In this document: piece after piece, positions 33,638 through 43,729 of the stretch
Layout: the number at the start of each line of letters is the position of its first letter
Numbering within the stretch: position 1 is the stretch's first letter
NCBI GenBank assembly: GCA_033239525.1
Contig: BSYO01000014.1
Location: 16,972,021 to 17,036,020 of the forward strand
DNA from: Nepenthes gracilis
Taxonomy: Eukaryota > Streptophyta > Magnoliopsida > Caryophyllales > Nepenthaceae
Reading direction: 5' to 3'
Length of the DNA: 64,000 bases
The notes under the pieces: generated by a model
The model's database searches: none
Told to the model about the DNA's origin: nothing
What the model saw: the letters and a program-made list of their open reading frames with translations, nothing else
Made by a program: the position numbers and the translations under genes

Positions 33638-35117
33638 AACGAGAAAGGGGGGAAGGAAACGATTGCAGGTTGAGATTTTGCATCTCCAAGCGACTCAGGA
33701 GTGCGAAATTTGGAGAGATTCTTGGCGCTTAAATAGCCAAAGTTCTCCAGGAAAACGGCATCATTTGGATAATGGGAAACATTCAACTGCCCAACAGAAT
33801 CCCCCCACGTGGCCTTGCCCTGGAACATTCCGCCTTTCCAAGGAAGGCCATTATGACGCAACAACCCTACGGTTTCCTGCGCATTAAATACAAGAGATCC
33901 CCAATCGCCGTCCTCTCCTTCAGCGCCAATCAGCCTACCCAGGTCTGGAACTGACAGCACCGGACCGCAAAAGGTCCCCACCAGACCATCCCACTAATAG
34001 TCCAAGCACAGGTTCGAGGGATGGCTCTGGTGGGATAGGTTGAAGGCAGCCAGGCATTCATAGGCAAACAACAGAGCATGTGTGGCGGCGAGAGGACCGC
34101 ACTGCCCTTGAGTTATAACATGCGAAGTGGCAAAGAGAAGATTCGATACATCAGACATAAAATGGCAAACTACTACTTTTATTCATTGAAACTTTTCTTT
34201 ACAAAGTATAAAGTTTGTGGCAATAAAAGTATGAAAAAGCAAAAATACATTAAGGAGCATGAAGCTCAAGATAACGATGTCGCGAGAGGGAACCAGTTTG
34301 GGGAACGTGAGCACATCAGCCCATTCTTGTAGCATCACCCCAGCACCGATCCCGCTCCCAAACCGACGTCGCGGATGCCAATCCCCAACTAAAGGCGTGT
34401 CAGGGACCGCCACAGGCAAAGGAAAAGCATCTATCAGAAGTCCCAACGGGGCTGCGACTCGGTTGCACGTGCCCCAATGAGGATCCAAGTTCCACCTCCT
34501 TTCCTGGAGACATATATGAACTACCAGCCACGGTAAGAGACGGCGAAGGCACACTATTGAAGAAGCAGAATCCCCAAAAATAGCGTGCCAACCACGTTGC
34601 ATCCCACCTACGAACTAGAGTCCTTGCTAGCCTAGAGGAGGGACATGACAACAACAAAGTGGCCAAACCGGCCTCGTTACAACAAGGAATTGCACACGGA
34701 AAGGGCGTGACAACAGGCTTCAACAGCAACACCGAATCTCCCGCAAATCTATCCGATCCCTTTGCGGAACTCCACAGGGAGTGGGGCAAGCCAATGGCTT
34801 TGCATCACTTCTCTGAATAATGGCAAAGATGGATCACCCCAGCTAGGAGCTCATCGAGTGTTGGCTTGGCCATAACCACCCAACGGCTGCCTATCACAGA
34901 ATATGAAAGCCATCAATGCGAAGCCAGACCGCAGGCAACGAATCTTTCCTGGTAGAGCTCTAAATCCCTGCACCGCCTCTAAAAGGCTGCATATTCGCAT
35001 GGGGAAGGAACGATGCCATAAAGGGATGAAAACAAACACACCTTGAGAAAAGTCTACGCAAACAGCCAACTGGACCCACTATAGACATACCAGGCCCCGA
35101 CAGTGGGCCGTCCCCAA
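33638..35117. other. Spacer of the family B element before the polypurine tract
   Basis: No coding region is convincing; frames here are short and unrelated to known retroelement proteins. Antisense-gene upstream sequence probably occupies the first few hundred bases. Confidence 0.5.
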
Positions 35118-35131
35118 GTATGGGGGGCTAG
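35118..35131 (+). other. Polypurine tract of the family B element
   Basis: AGTATGGGGGGCTAG ends directly before the 3' LTR start at 35132. Confidence 0.55.
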
Positions 35132-36044
35132 TTTTGGGTCCAACTTGGAGATAAGCCAAGTGCAATAAGGCCCAATCGAAGGAACACTAACCCGATCGAG
35201 CAGCAAGGTCCAAACCCCTCTGTGAAAGCCCAACGGGTCCTAGCGTGCTGCCTACGTGACACCCTAGGTCAGCAGCCAATCAACGCACATATGCCCCCTG
35301 CCAAGGCAACTGTAGGCATTGGGAGTCAGCGCAGGAGATGCCAACCAATGGGGAGACGAGTCAACACTGCAAGCTACAACGCACGCCACCCTTTCAATCC
35401 ACTCAACCAATCCTCGCACAAATATCAGACCAGGTATGGTTCGCATCCGACGATGGTCTCTTTACCCCCACAAAATAATTACTGACGCCGCTGGCCACCG
35501 TCAGTGGGCAACGGCCAACGAATCCCGGCAAAGCACCTGTCGGCAGCCCCAACTCTAAAAGCCTCCCAAAGGGAGCCTCTAAATACCTTCTCCGGCAAAG
35601 GGGAAGAGAGAGCCCAATCTCAAGCAAAAATAGTGACCAAAGATCAAGTATCTAATCCTTCATCCTTCCTTCTCGAGGAACAAGCGCTAGCTCTCTTCCC
35701 TCGAGCCTTCGTAACTTCACGAGGAACTAGTAAGCCACCCATAGTGGTGCAACTCTTGGAGCTTGGTCCTCCAAATACACCTACTCACACTCCCTTCACC
35801 CCTGCATTCTCGCGCTCTTGTCATGTTTACCTTTAAGCGTACATTCCTTCGTTTATTGTGGAAAATATCTGATTTGATCGTTAGAGTATTCACAGTGAGA
35901 TAACCTCCCGCCATCCTCTAACCTCTCGTTTATAATTTATGGTGTGTAGATTCCAGATTTATTGTAACGGAAACCAAACCCAACTCAACGGGAGATAAGA
36001 AAGTTATCTAATCTGTACCACAATCGGAAACTCATGACGCATCA
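35132..36044 (+). repeat. 3' LTR of the family B element
   Basis: Begins TTTTGGGTCCAACTTGG (first TG decayed) and ends CATGACGCATCA, about 913 bases. The last bases resemble those of the family A LTRs (GGATGTATCA, GACGCATCA), which supports a shared ancestry of the two families. Confidence 0.8.
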
Positions 36045-36812
36045 ATATCTAATTTAAGTTAATTATAAATTGAAAGATAAAGTAAATTTTGGTGTAATTA
36101 TCCTCGCTCTCAATTGACCAATTGCCATTTAGTTTCATCAACTTGGGTGTAGAAATTGGGTAACCTATTTCTATTTCACTATGATGTATAATGCTATATT
36201 AAAGTCATTTAAATTCTATCTTCCTTAGTTCTTTGAATGCTCTTGATCTAGAGTCAAGCAGAATTTAGTTTCTTGAATTTAAGCAACTAGTTTCATTTAA
36301 AATGGACAGCTGAGATTTTTTTTTTTTTTTCATTTTTAATAGTATCTGTTAAATTGAATTTGAAAATTGATGGTTGAGATTCAAAATAACACTTTATAGA
36401 CATTTTTGAACAAAAGATCTGGGCCATCGATTTACATATAATGCCCCCAAATTGAGCACTGCAAAATGCTATGTTGCCGTTTCATAGGATCCCTGTATCA
36501 AAAATGAATCCTCTCTCCCGTATTGTCTTAGCTTTCGTTACTCCTTAGAATTGCTAATATTTTCAATGACACCTGGAAAACACCAAAAATAGCAATCCAC
36601 TCGTCAACCAACTCTCTGATGCTTAGGTTTTTGGGTGGTTAAAATTGCAAAAGGAGGACTCTTCAAATAAATAATAATTATAATCCCTTCCTCTTCCACC
36701 CTTCCACATTGCCAATCCTCTAAAATCTCCACAATTGCACCATTCTTTCACCTTGAGCCACCCACAATACAAACCCTCTGTTTTCTTCCGATTAGCTTAA
36801 CTGGCTCGAACC
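36045..36812 (+). other. Upstream region of the GH17 gene
   Basis: AT-rich, no ORF. It holds a T-run at 36317-36330. The last 130 bases before the ATG are C/T-rich, typical of a plant 5' leader. No clear TATA box; an AT-rich block at 36665-36685 is the best candidate. Confidence 0.45.
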
Positions 36813-39545
36813 ATGGCACTAGCCGTGGTGCTGTTATCAGCCTTGGTCATGGTCGGCTCTGTCGCGGCAGCTGATTATGGCTGGGGTGTGAACTGGGGAA
36901 ACATAGACTCGCACCCATTGAGCCCGTCCGTTGTGGTTGGCATGCTTAAAGACAACGGCATACAGAAGGTGAAGCTCTTTGATTCTGATCATTGGACCGT
37001 TAGCGCCTTGGCAGGGACCGGGATCGAAGTCATGATTGCCATCCCTAACAATCAGCTCGATCGTTTTACCGACTACGGCACTGCTAAGAATTGGGTCAAG
37101 AACAACGTCACTGTCCATATTCATGATGGAGGCGTCAATATTAAGTAGTAACTAGTTCTTCTGTTCCCTGTTCTCACATCATGGGATATAAAAAGTGTGA
37201 AATATATGCGTTGAATATATGACTTCAATATCATAAGTAGTATGCTTATATGGTTATATCTAAACTTGTATAAAAATATTCACAGCGAACCTTATACATT
37301 TACCAAGTAAATTTAGATCTCTTGGAAATTAAAACCTGTGATTCGGGTTTTCGTATAATGTCTCTATAGAATAATGCTTCTAAGGCCAGCTAATATAATC
37401 TTAATCGTGTTCGAACCGTGTTTAACAAATTATTAAGAGGTTATGTTGCGATTTCAGTTGTTATTAGTTGTTCACTGTAATAAAACTACAGAGGAATTAA
37501 CATTCTTGTAGAATATTTTGCAATGATCCTTGTACAATTAGCTTCTTCCTTTTTGTTAAGCAATCCTGAATTTAGTCAATCAGATCTGTTTGCATTTCAT
37601 CAGTCTCAGAGAAAAAAAGAAGGAAATTAATGATAAATTGCTTACCAGATATGTTGCGGTAGGGAACGAGCCGTTCTTGACGACCTACAATGGCAGCTAT
37701 CTGGGGACCACGTTTCCGGCATTGAAAAACATCCAAAAAGCTCTGGAAGAGAACGGTCTCGTTGATAAAATCAAGGCTACGGTACCTCTAAACGCCGATG
37801 TCTACGAATCAAATTCGAACATGCCCTCCCAAGGTGATTTCCGAGAAGACATCAAGGATCTAATGATCGACATCGTCAAATTCCTCAAAGAGAAGGATTC
37901 TCCGTTTGTCGTCAACATTTATCCCTTTCTTAGCCTCTACCAGAACCCGGACTTCCCCACCGATTTCGCCTTTTTCGACGGCGTTGACAAGCCTATCAAC
38001 GACAAAGGCAAAACCTACTCGAACGTCTTCGAAGCGAACTTCGATACGCTCGTCTGGACGCTGAAGAAGAATGGCGTTGGCGACTTGAAGATCGTCGTCG
38101 GCGAGATCGGATGGCCGACTGACGGCCACCCGCAGGCTACAGTCGAAAACGCCAAGAAATTCTACGACGGACTTTCGAAGAGTTTGGCGACCAATAAAGG
38201 AACGCCGATGCGGTCGGGACGTGTGAACGTCTACCTCTTCAGCCTACTCGACGAGAACATGAAGAGCGTCGCACCTGGGAAATTCGAGCGCCATTGGGGG
38301 CTTTTCAGGTGCTGCGATATGTTTTTTTTTTGCTATAATATTTTTGAATAATATTCTTACAACATATCTATGTTATAATCTTTTTGAAAAAAAAATCATA
38401 TTTTTCAATTATAAAATTTAAAATAATATCTATCAAAATTAAAATAATAAGATTTTTTTACTAATTTCATAGTATATTTTAATAATAAAATAAGATGAGA
38501 GTAAAAATATTATATTAAAAATATAAATTCTAATTGTTTGATTTGTAAAAAATATTTATTTTATTTCAAAATAGTTTGGGAATTCAAATTTTATGAATTG
38601 ATATTTAATAAATAAAAATTAATTTTTTTAAAAAAATTGAAATAATATCTTTCTAAAATATGCGTGGCTAATTAACTAAAACGTTATTATTATTTTTAAT
38701 ATTTAATTATTTAAAAAAATATTATTTTTTATTTAATATAGTTGGTCATTTGTCAATTTATATAACTATTTATTAATATTTTAAAAATAAATTTATTTTT
38801 TTAACTAGTTATTAATAATATTAATCTTTAATATCTCTGATTATCCAATCATTTAGTCGGTTAATAGAATATATGTTTAGACTGATTCTTGTATCAATTT
38901 GTGACATTTTCCTTCAAGTTGACAATTTGTAAGCCCCATTTGTTATTAAGTTGGATCGGCCATATTTAGACCGTATCCAACAAATATAAAAATGATATAT
39001 TTTTTATTTTTTAAATATTTTTAGATATTTTAATATTTTATAAAAAAATAATTTAAAATATTGACACATAAAACTGTTTTTCTTCTCAATTTGTTTTCAG
39101 ATACGACGGCCGACCGAAGTTTCCGATGGACCTCACCGGAAAAGGCCACGACAAGTTGCTCATCGGCGCCAAAAACGTGCAATATCTGGAATCCAAGTGG
39201 TGCGTATTCAACTCGAAAAAAGAAGAGGGCGACAGCAAAATTCCAGTCGCGATGGACTACGCGTGCTCGAGGGCGGACTGCACTCCGCTAGCGTACGGTG
39301 GATCCTGCAATAACTTGGATTCGAACGGCAACATCTCCTACGCCTTCAATATGTTCTTTCAGATGAACGACCAGAGCGTGGAGGCGTGCGATTTCGACGG
39401 GCTGGGCGAAATAACGACTCAGAATGCTTCCACTGGCACTTGTCTTTTCCCGATCGAGATTGTGAGTGGCGCAAACAAGGTTGGCTTGGTTTATGCTGTG
39501 TCCGCCATGGCTGGACTTCTGCTGATTTTGTTAGTGTTCGTTTAA
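36813..39545 (+). CDS. Glucan endo-1,3-beta-glucosidase (GH17) with X8 domain and GPI-type tail
   Basis: Exons 36813-37144, 37649-38308 and 39101-39545 join in frame to 478 residues; borders are TTAA|GTAG, CCAG|ATAT, TCAG|GTGC and TCAG|ATAC. Residues 1-20 form a signal peptide ([15 protein letters not shown]), cut before [12 protein letters not shown]17 spans about 21-340, with acid/base Glu118 in VAVGNEPF and nucleophile Glu263 in [11 protein letters not shown]. The X8 (CBM43) domain spans about 364-445 with six cysteines (KWCVF, ACSRADC, GGSC, EACDF, GTCLF). The last 24 residues are hydrophobic after VSGAN, as in GPI-anchored callose-degrading enzymes of the cell surface. The family hydrolyses beta-1,3-glucan (callose) in walls and at plasmodesmata. 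Layout resembles the Arabidopsis glucan endo-1,3-beta-glucosidase 5/6/8 group. The coding sequence looks intact. Confidence 0.95.
37145..37648 (+). other. Intron 1 of the GH17 gene
   Basis: 504 bases, donor GTAGTA, acceptor TTACCAG. A frame open through the end of the intron into exon 2 is fortuitous: Lys111 is split by the intron and the reading resumes exactly at YVAVGNEP. Confidence 0.85.
38309..39100 (+). other. Intron 2 of the GH17 gene
   Basis: 792 bases, very AT-rich, donor GTGCTG, acceptor TGTTTTCAG. It splits Arg331 between LF and [11 protein letters not shown]. Confidence 0.85.
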
Positions 39546-39815
39546 GGCGCGCTATTATCCTTTGAGAGTTTTTTTTTGGGGGAATTTACAGTTGCAATGT
39601 GTTGTGCGCCGTGGATGGGGAAGACGAAGGAAGAAACGTATAATGGAAGATGTTAATTTGTAATTTTTGAACTAATTCAGCTGACTATTTAATCTAGGTA
39701 ATGTTTAATTACGGGCATGGCGTGTTTAATTGGGTAATGAACTCGATTCCTATTAAATTTTGCTTTGTGTAAAAATATCATTTTATTGTATAATTAAATT
39801 TAAAATAATATTATA
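39546..39815 (+). other. 3' flank and likely 3' UTR of the GH17 gene
   Basis: 270 bases separate the stop codon from the family A LTR at 39816. No poly(A) hexamer of standard form is clear. Confidence 0.5.
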
Positions 39816-40805
39816 TGATGGGGACGTCAGTAGTAGGTTGGCCCAAAAGAAAGAACAGTCAAATCTTTAGCGACCCATTTCTACCTGGACGGTCAACGCC
39901 GCGGTTAAACGGATAATGAGTAAGTGGGCCAGTAGAGGCCCGAGATTAACGAAAGCCCATCTAAGCCCAGGACGGTCAACAATACCGATGACCAGGGAAG
40001 TGGAAAGTAGGCCAGCTACGACCCAGGATGAACGCGGCACATATCTAGATTGGCCCATGCGTCCGTCTTCAACCCACACCGGTCATCTACCATAATTTTC
40101 TACATCTTCAAGATGGTAATATTCACCATAACGGTCACCTCCTAAATCAACGCACATCCCGAGAGGAATGCGTCAGAATTCACGTGTAATATGTAAGAAA
40201 CCCTAACGGTTATCATGCGCAGGAGGAAAGATATCATCTTCCTTGACCATTACAATCAAAGACGACGATCACGTCTACGCCAAAAAGGTAACGATCCCCC
40301 ACAGAAGGAGGCCATCCAACCTCACAGCGTAAAGAAGGCAACCAAGGGATCATGGCTATAAAAGGTCATGGAAACGCCCTCGAAAGACATGATTTCAATC
40401 GACCACTAAACGCCCTTAAGCATACTCAAATTCTCAGAAGCTCTCTAACTCTCTCAAGTATCCTAACGCTTTTTCTCTCTACTACTAGTTTCTTGCGAAC
40501 TCAATACTTAGAGAAATTGTTCCTTTCAAACAACAACAACAAAGACCCTCTCTCTACGAATGAAATACCCATCTGCAAATACACTCCCAACATTTATTTC
40601 TATATTCTCTGCATCCACCTTTTCTTTTCAAAAGGCCGATTACTGACTTAAGCGTCGAAGTGTTTTCAGTGGGATCAAATCCCGCCATCACTTGACCTCT
40701 TATTTAAAATTGTGGTGTGCAAGATCCGAAACTCTATGGATAGAACCGACATCTGACAGACAATTCGACCCAAATCTGTTTGAAATTTGGATCCAGGATG
40801 TATCA
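39816..40805 (+). repeat. 5' LTR of the plus-strand family A element
   Basis: Begins TGATGGGGACGTCAGTAG and ends CAGGATGTATCA, 990 bases. A TATA box (TATAAAAGG) is at 40357-40365. Confidence 0.92.
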
Positions 40806-40827
40806 TTTGCGCCATCTCTGGAAACGC
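40806..40827 (+). other. Primer-binding-like segment of the plus-strand family A element
   Basis: TTTGCGCCATCTCTGGAAAC directly follows the LTR and matches the segments at 667-648 and 8885-8866. Confidence 0.65.
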
Positions 40828-41382
40828 TAAATAAAAGCCAACTACTTTCGTCCTTAAAACCAGTATCATCAAACAAGATGGTGAACACCATAATCCAAGC
40901 TAGTTCTCCCTCTAGAGGCGCTGCCTCTCCCAACCAAGACCACTAAGCTAGTAATCTGGTCGGAGGATAGCCTGCACCATTCTTCCTTAACCTGGTAGAG
41001 CAAATGAATAATATGTCCAAAATGCTTTCAATGCTCTGCACTCGTTTGGGTAAGAAGGAGGAGGGGTTCCGCCCTCCAGGCAAGGAGCCCAGAGGAAGAA
41101 AAAGCTGGCCAATAAGGCTACGAGGTTGATCCACAGGCCTCCAACGCCCAAAGCCGTCTAAGGTTTGAAGGGTGCTTGATCCACAGGACTCCGGATGAGA
41201 ATCTAAAGAGGAGAAAATATTCTCGGGCCAATAAGGCTACGGAGGAAGCTTCTAGGATTATCCGATCATGCTCCGACCAACTATGCACCCATCACTAAAA
41301 GAACAGAGTTGAGGGCCCAAACGCCGTTGGAATAGAATAAGGTGGGAATATAATAGTTAGGGCGAATATAAATGGATCCATA

Positions 41383-41786
41383 GAGTTGGATGTTTGGTTG
41401 TTGGAATAGAATAAGGATGAGATTCCAAAGAGGAGAAAAGGTGGGAATAGTAATAATAATAATAATAATGATAATAATACAAAATAATAATAATACCTAA
41501 TAATAATAATAATATAAAATAATAATAATAATATTATTATTATTATTACCTAATAATAATAATAATATTACCTAATAATAATAATACAAAAAATAATAAT
41601 AATAATAATAATAATATAAAATAATAATAATAATAATAATACATAATAATAATAATACAAAATAATAATAATAATAATAATACATAATAATAATAATACA
41701 AAATAATAATAATAATAATAATAATACATAATAATAATAATAAAAAATAATAATAATAATACAAAATAATAATAATAATAATACAA

Positions 41787-41820
<34 letters not shown>

Positions 41821-41865
41821 TTACCTAATAATAATAATAATACAAAATAATAATAATAATAATAC

Positions 41866-41933
<68 letters not shown>

Positions 41934-42228
41934 AAAATAATAATAATAATAATAATAATAATACAAAATAATAATAATAATAATACAAAATAATAATAAT
42001 AATAATAATATTACCTAATAATAATAATAATACAAAATAATAATAATAATAATAATAATACATAATAATAATAATACAAAATAATAATAATAATAATAAT
42101 AATAATACAAAATAATAATAGTAATAATAATAATAATAATAATACAAAATAATAATAATAATACAAAATAATAATAGTAATAATAATAATAATAATAATA
42201 CATAATAATAATAATAATAATAATACAA

Positions 42229-42277
<49 letters not shown>

Positions 42278-42397
42278 CAATTGTTAACATTTGTGGGAAT
42301 AGCAACGGAATAGCAATTCGGGAAATTGCCAACCAAACGGAGGAATTGCAACCATGGGAATTCAATTCTCCCCAATTCCCTCAACCAAACATGCCCT
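41383..42397. mobile_element. Candidate MITE-like insertion with terminal inverted repeats around an AAT satellite
   Basis: The left edge reads GGATGTTTGGTTGTTGGAAT (41388-41407). The reverse complement of the right edge reads GGGCATGTTTGGTTGAGGGA (42396-42377). These resemble each other over about 18 bases and resemble ends of plant MITEs. Between them most of the sequence is an AAT repeat. A target duplication is not clear. An extra partial copy of the left edge at 41320-41345 suggests rearrangement. Confidence 0.4.
41449..42275. repeat. Long imperfect (AAT)n satellite, about 825 bases
   Basis: AAT trinucleotides are interrupted at intervals by TAC AAA, TAC ATA and TACCTAATA variants, giving a higher-order pattern of 20-45 bases. 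Long reading frames of Tyr, Leu and Ile on the minus strand are only a by-product. Confidence 0.95.
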
Positions 42398-43729
42398 AAA
42401 AGATCCAGAAACGCCTCCCAAGTAGAGGCAAAAGTTAAGAAGATCTGGAACCACGTGTTCAAAGATGACAATGAGCATGCCGTCGATCTAGAGAGATCTC
42501 CTTCACTGCTGAGATCCTAAATCATCCATTGCCGGCCAAGCTCAAGATGCCGATGCTAGATTCTTACAATGGGAGCACTGATCCCATGGATCACCTCAAC
42601 CACTTCCACACCCATCTAAGTCTCCAGGGCTTAGAGGAGGCGACCATGTGCCGATACTTTCCCCTCACCTTGAAAGGGGATGCCTGGATCTGATTCCATC
42701 GGTTCCCCTCAAACTCGATTCAGGGTTTTCGATAACTCACCGATCTCTTATTGGCTCAGTACACTTCTGGTCGTCAGGAAAAGAAGCAGTCATGGCATCT
42801 CTCCCACATCAAGCAAATATAGGGAGAGAACCCCAGAAAGTTTCTAGAGCGGTTCACGGCATAAGCCAGAAGAATCCCAAGGCTCACCAAGGAGATGAAG
42901 ATTAACAGTTCCATTTCTATATTAATGCACGGTGACTTCTTTAAACACCTAACTCACAAAAACCCACAAACCTTTTGAAAAGTGGAGTCCATCACCAAGG
43001 TGTACATGGACACCAAAGAAGCTAACAAGGCAAAGCGTCCTAAGAGGACTGACCGGCCTCGCTCTTTTCCGGCTGAGGGATAGAGAAAGAACGGTGATGG
43101 CGACAATCCCGCCAGAAGTAGCACAAGACCGGAGCATTGAACCTTAAAGAGTATAGGCTAGTCAACCTGACTCCTCTCAATGCCACATGAGCCAATGTCC
43201 TAATACAGACCCATGGTGAAAAGTTTCTTAGGTAGCCAAAGCTACTAAAGAACACGGATGGAGGAAATCCAGTGAAATATTATGATTTCTATCAATCTCC
43301 AAGACACACCACAGAGAACTGCAAGACACGGAGATTGAGGAGCTTATCCGGATGGCCACCTCACCAAGTTCGTCAAGAATTCTAGGCAAAATTCCAGCAC
43401 CTAAGGCGAAGAAGGGTGAAATCCATCACAGCAGCGAAATCGGGTCACGATTGGAGCGATCAACATGGTAACAACCCGACCGCCCAAGACCCAAGCAGAA
43501 TATAATGAGCAATAAGTTAGATGCAAGAAGTAGAGAGTGGAGGAAAATATTATTAGCTTTAGTAATAGCAACACGCTTATGTAAACTCCTTACATTCAAA
43601 TCCCTTTATTGTATCTACACTTATTTCAGATGGTACTGTAGATTACCAATTAAAATGGGTCTTTATTGATAATAAAAATTCAAAAGATTTGCTTTATCTC
43701 AATACCTTTTTCAAACTTTGACTTATAAA

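Larger units (their letters stand above)
29410..36044 (+). mobile_element. Family B Ty3/gypsy (Tat-like) element lacking gag-pol, with antisense genes
   Basis: A truncated left LTR (29410 to about 29760) and a complete right LTR (35132-36044) are related. Between them are an 83-bp repeat array, an antisense Transposase_28-like gene (32492-30546), a second antisense coiled-coil ORF (33637-33005), a spacer and a polypurine tract. No gag, protease, RT or integrase is left: a deletion joins the left LTR almost directly to the repeat array. Flanks AGGCC and ATATC do not match, so the ends have been rearranged or a target duplication is lost. Confidence 0.8.
40878..43400 (+). pseudogene. Gag of the plus-strand family A element, interrupted
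   Basis: The ATG at 40878 opens MVNTIIQASSPSRGAASPNQ, with stops soon after. NNMSKMLSMLCTRLGKKEEG reads near 41010-41060. After the insertion the gag core resumes near 42545: YNGSTDPMDHLNHFHTHLSL, then GLEEATMCRYFPLTLKGDAW, a typical retrotransposon gag domain. A degenerate zinc knuckle is near 43270-43330 (YYDFYQSPRHTTENC), where the first Cys of the knuckle is replaced. Several frameshifts and stops prevent a complete protein. An intact copy would form the virus-like particle. Confidence 0.8.

Noticed and set aside
37590..37648. Upstream extension of GH17 exon 2 into intron 1
   Set aside because: The acceptor TTACCAG and restored YVAVGNEP motif place the exon start at 37649; the extension is intronic.
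36837..38129. Minus-strand frames opposite the GH17 exons
   Set aside because: Shadows of a well-supported plus-strand gene; no start context or homology.
41546..42471. Long minus-strand frames of Tyr, Leu and Ile (up to 216 codons)
   Set aside because: They are translations of the AAT satellite and carry no protein information.
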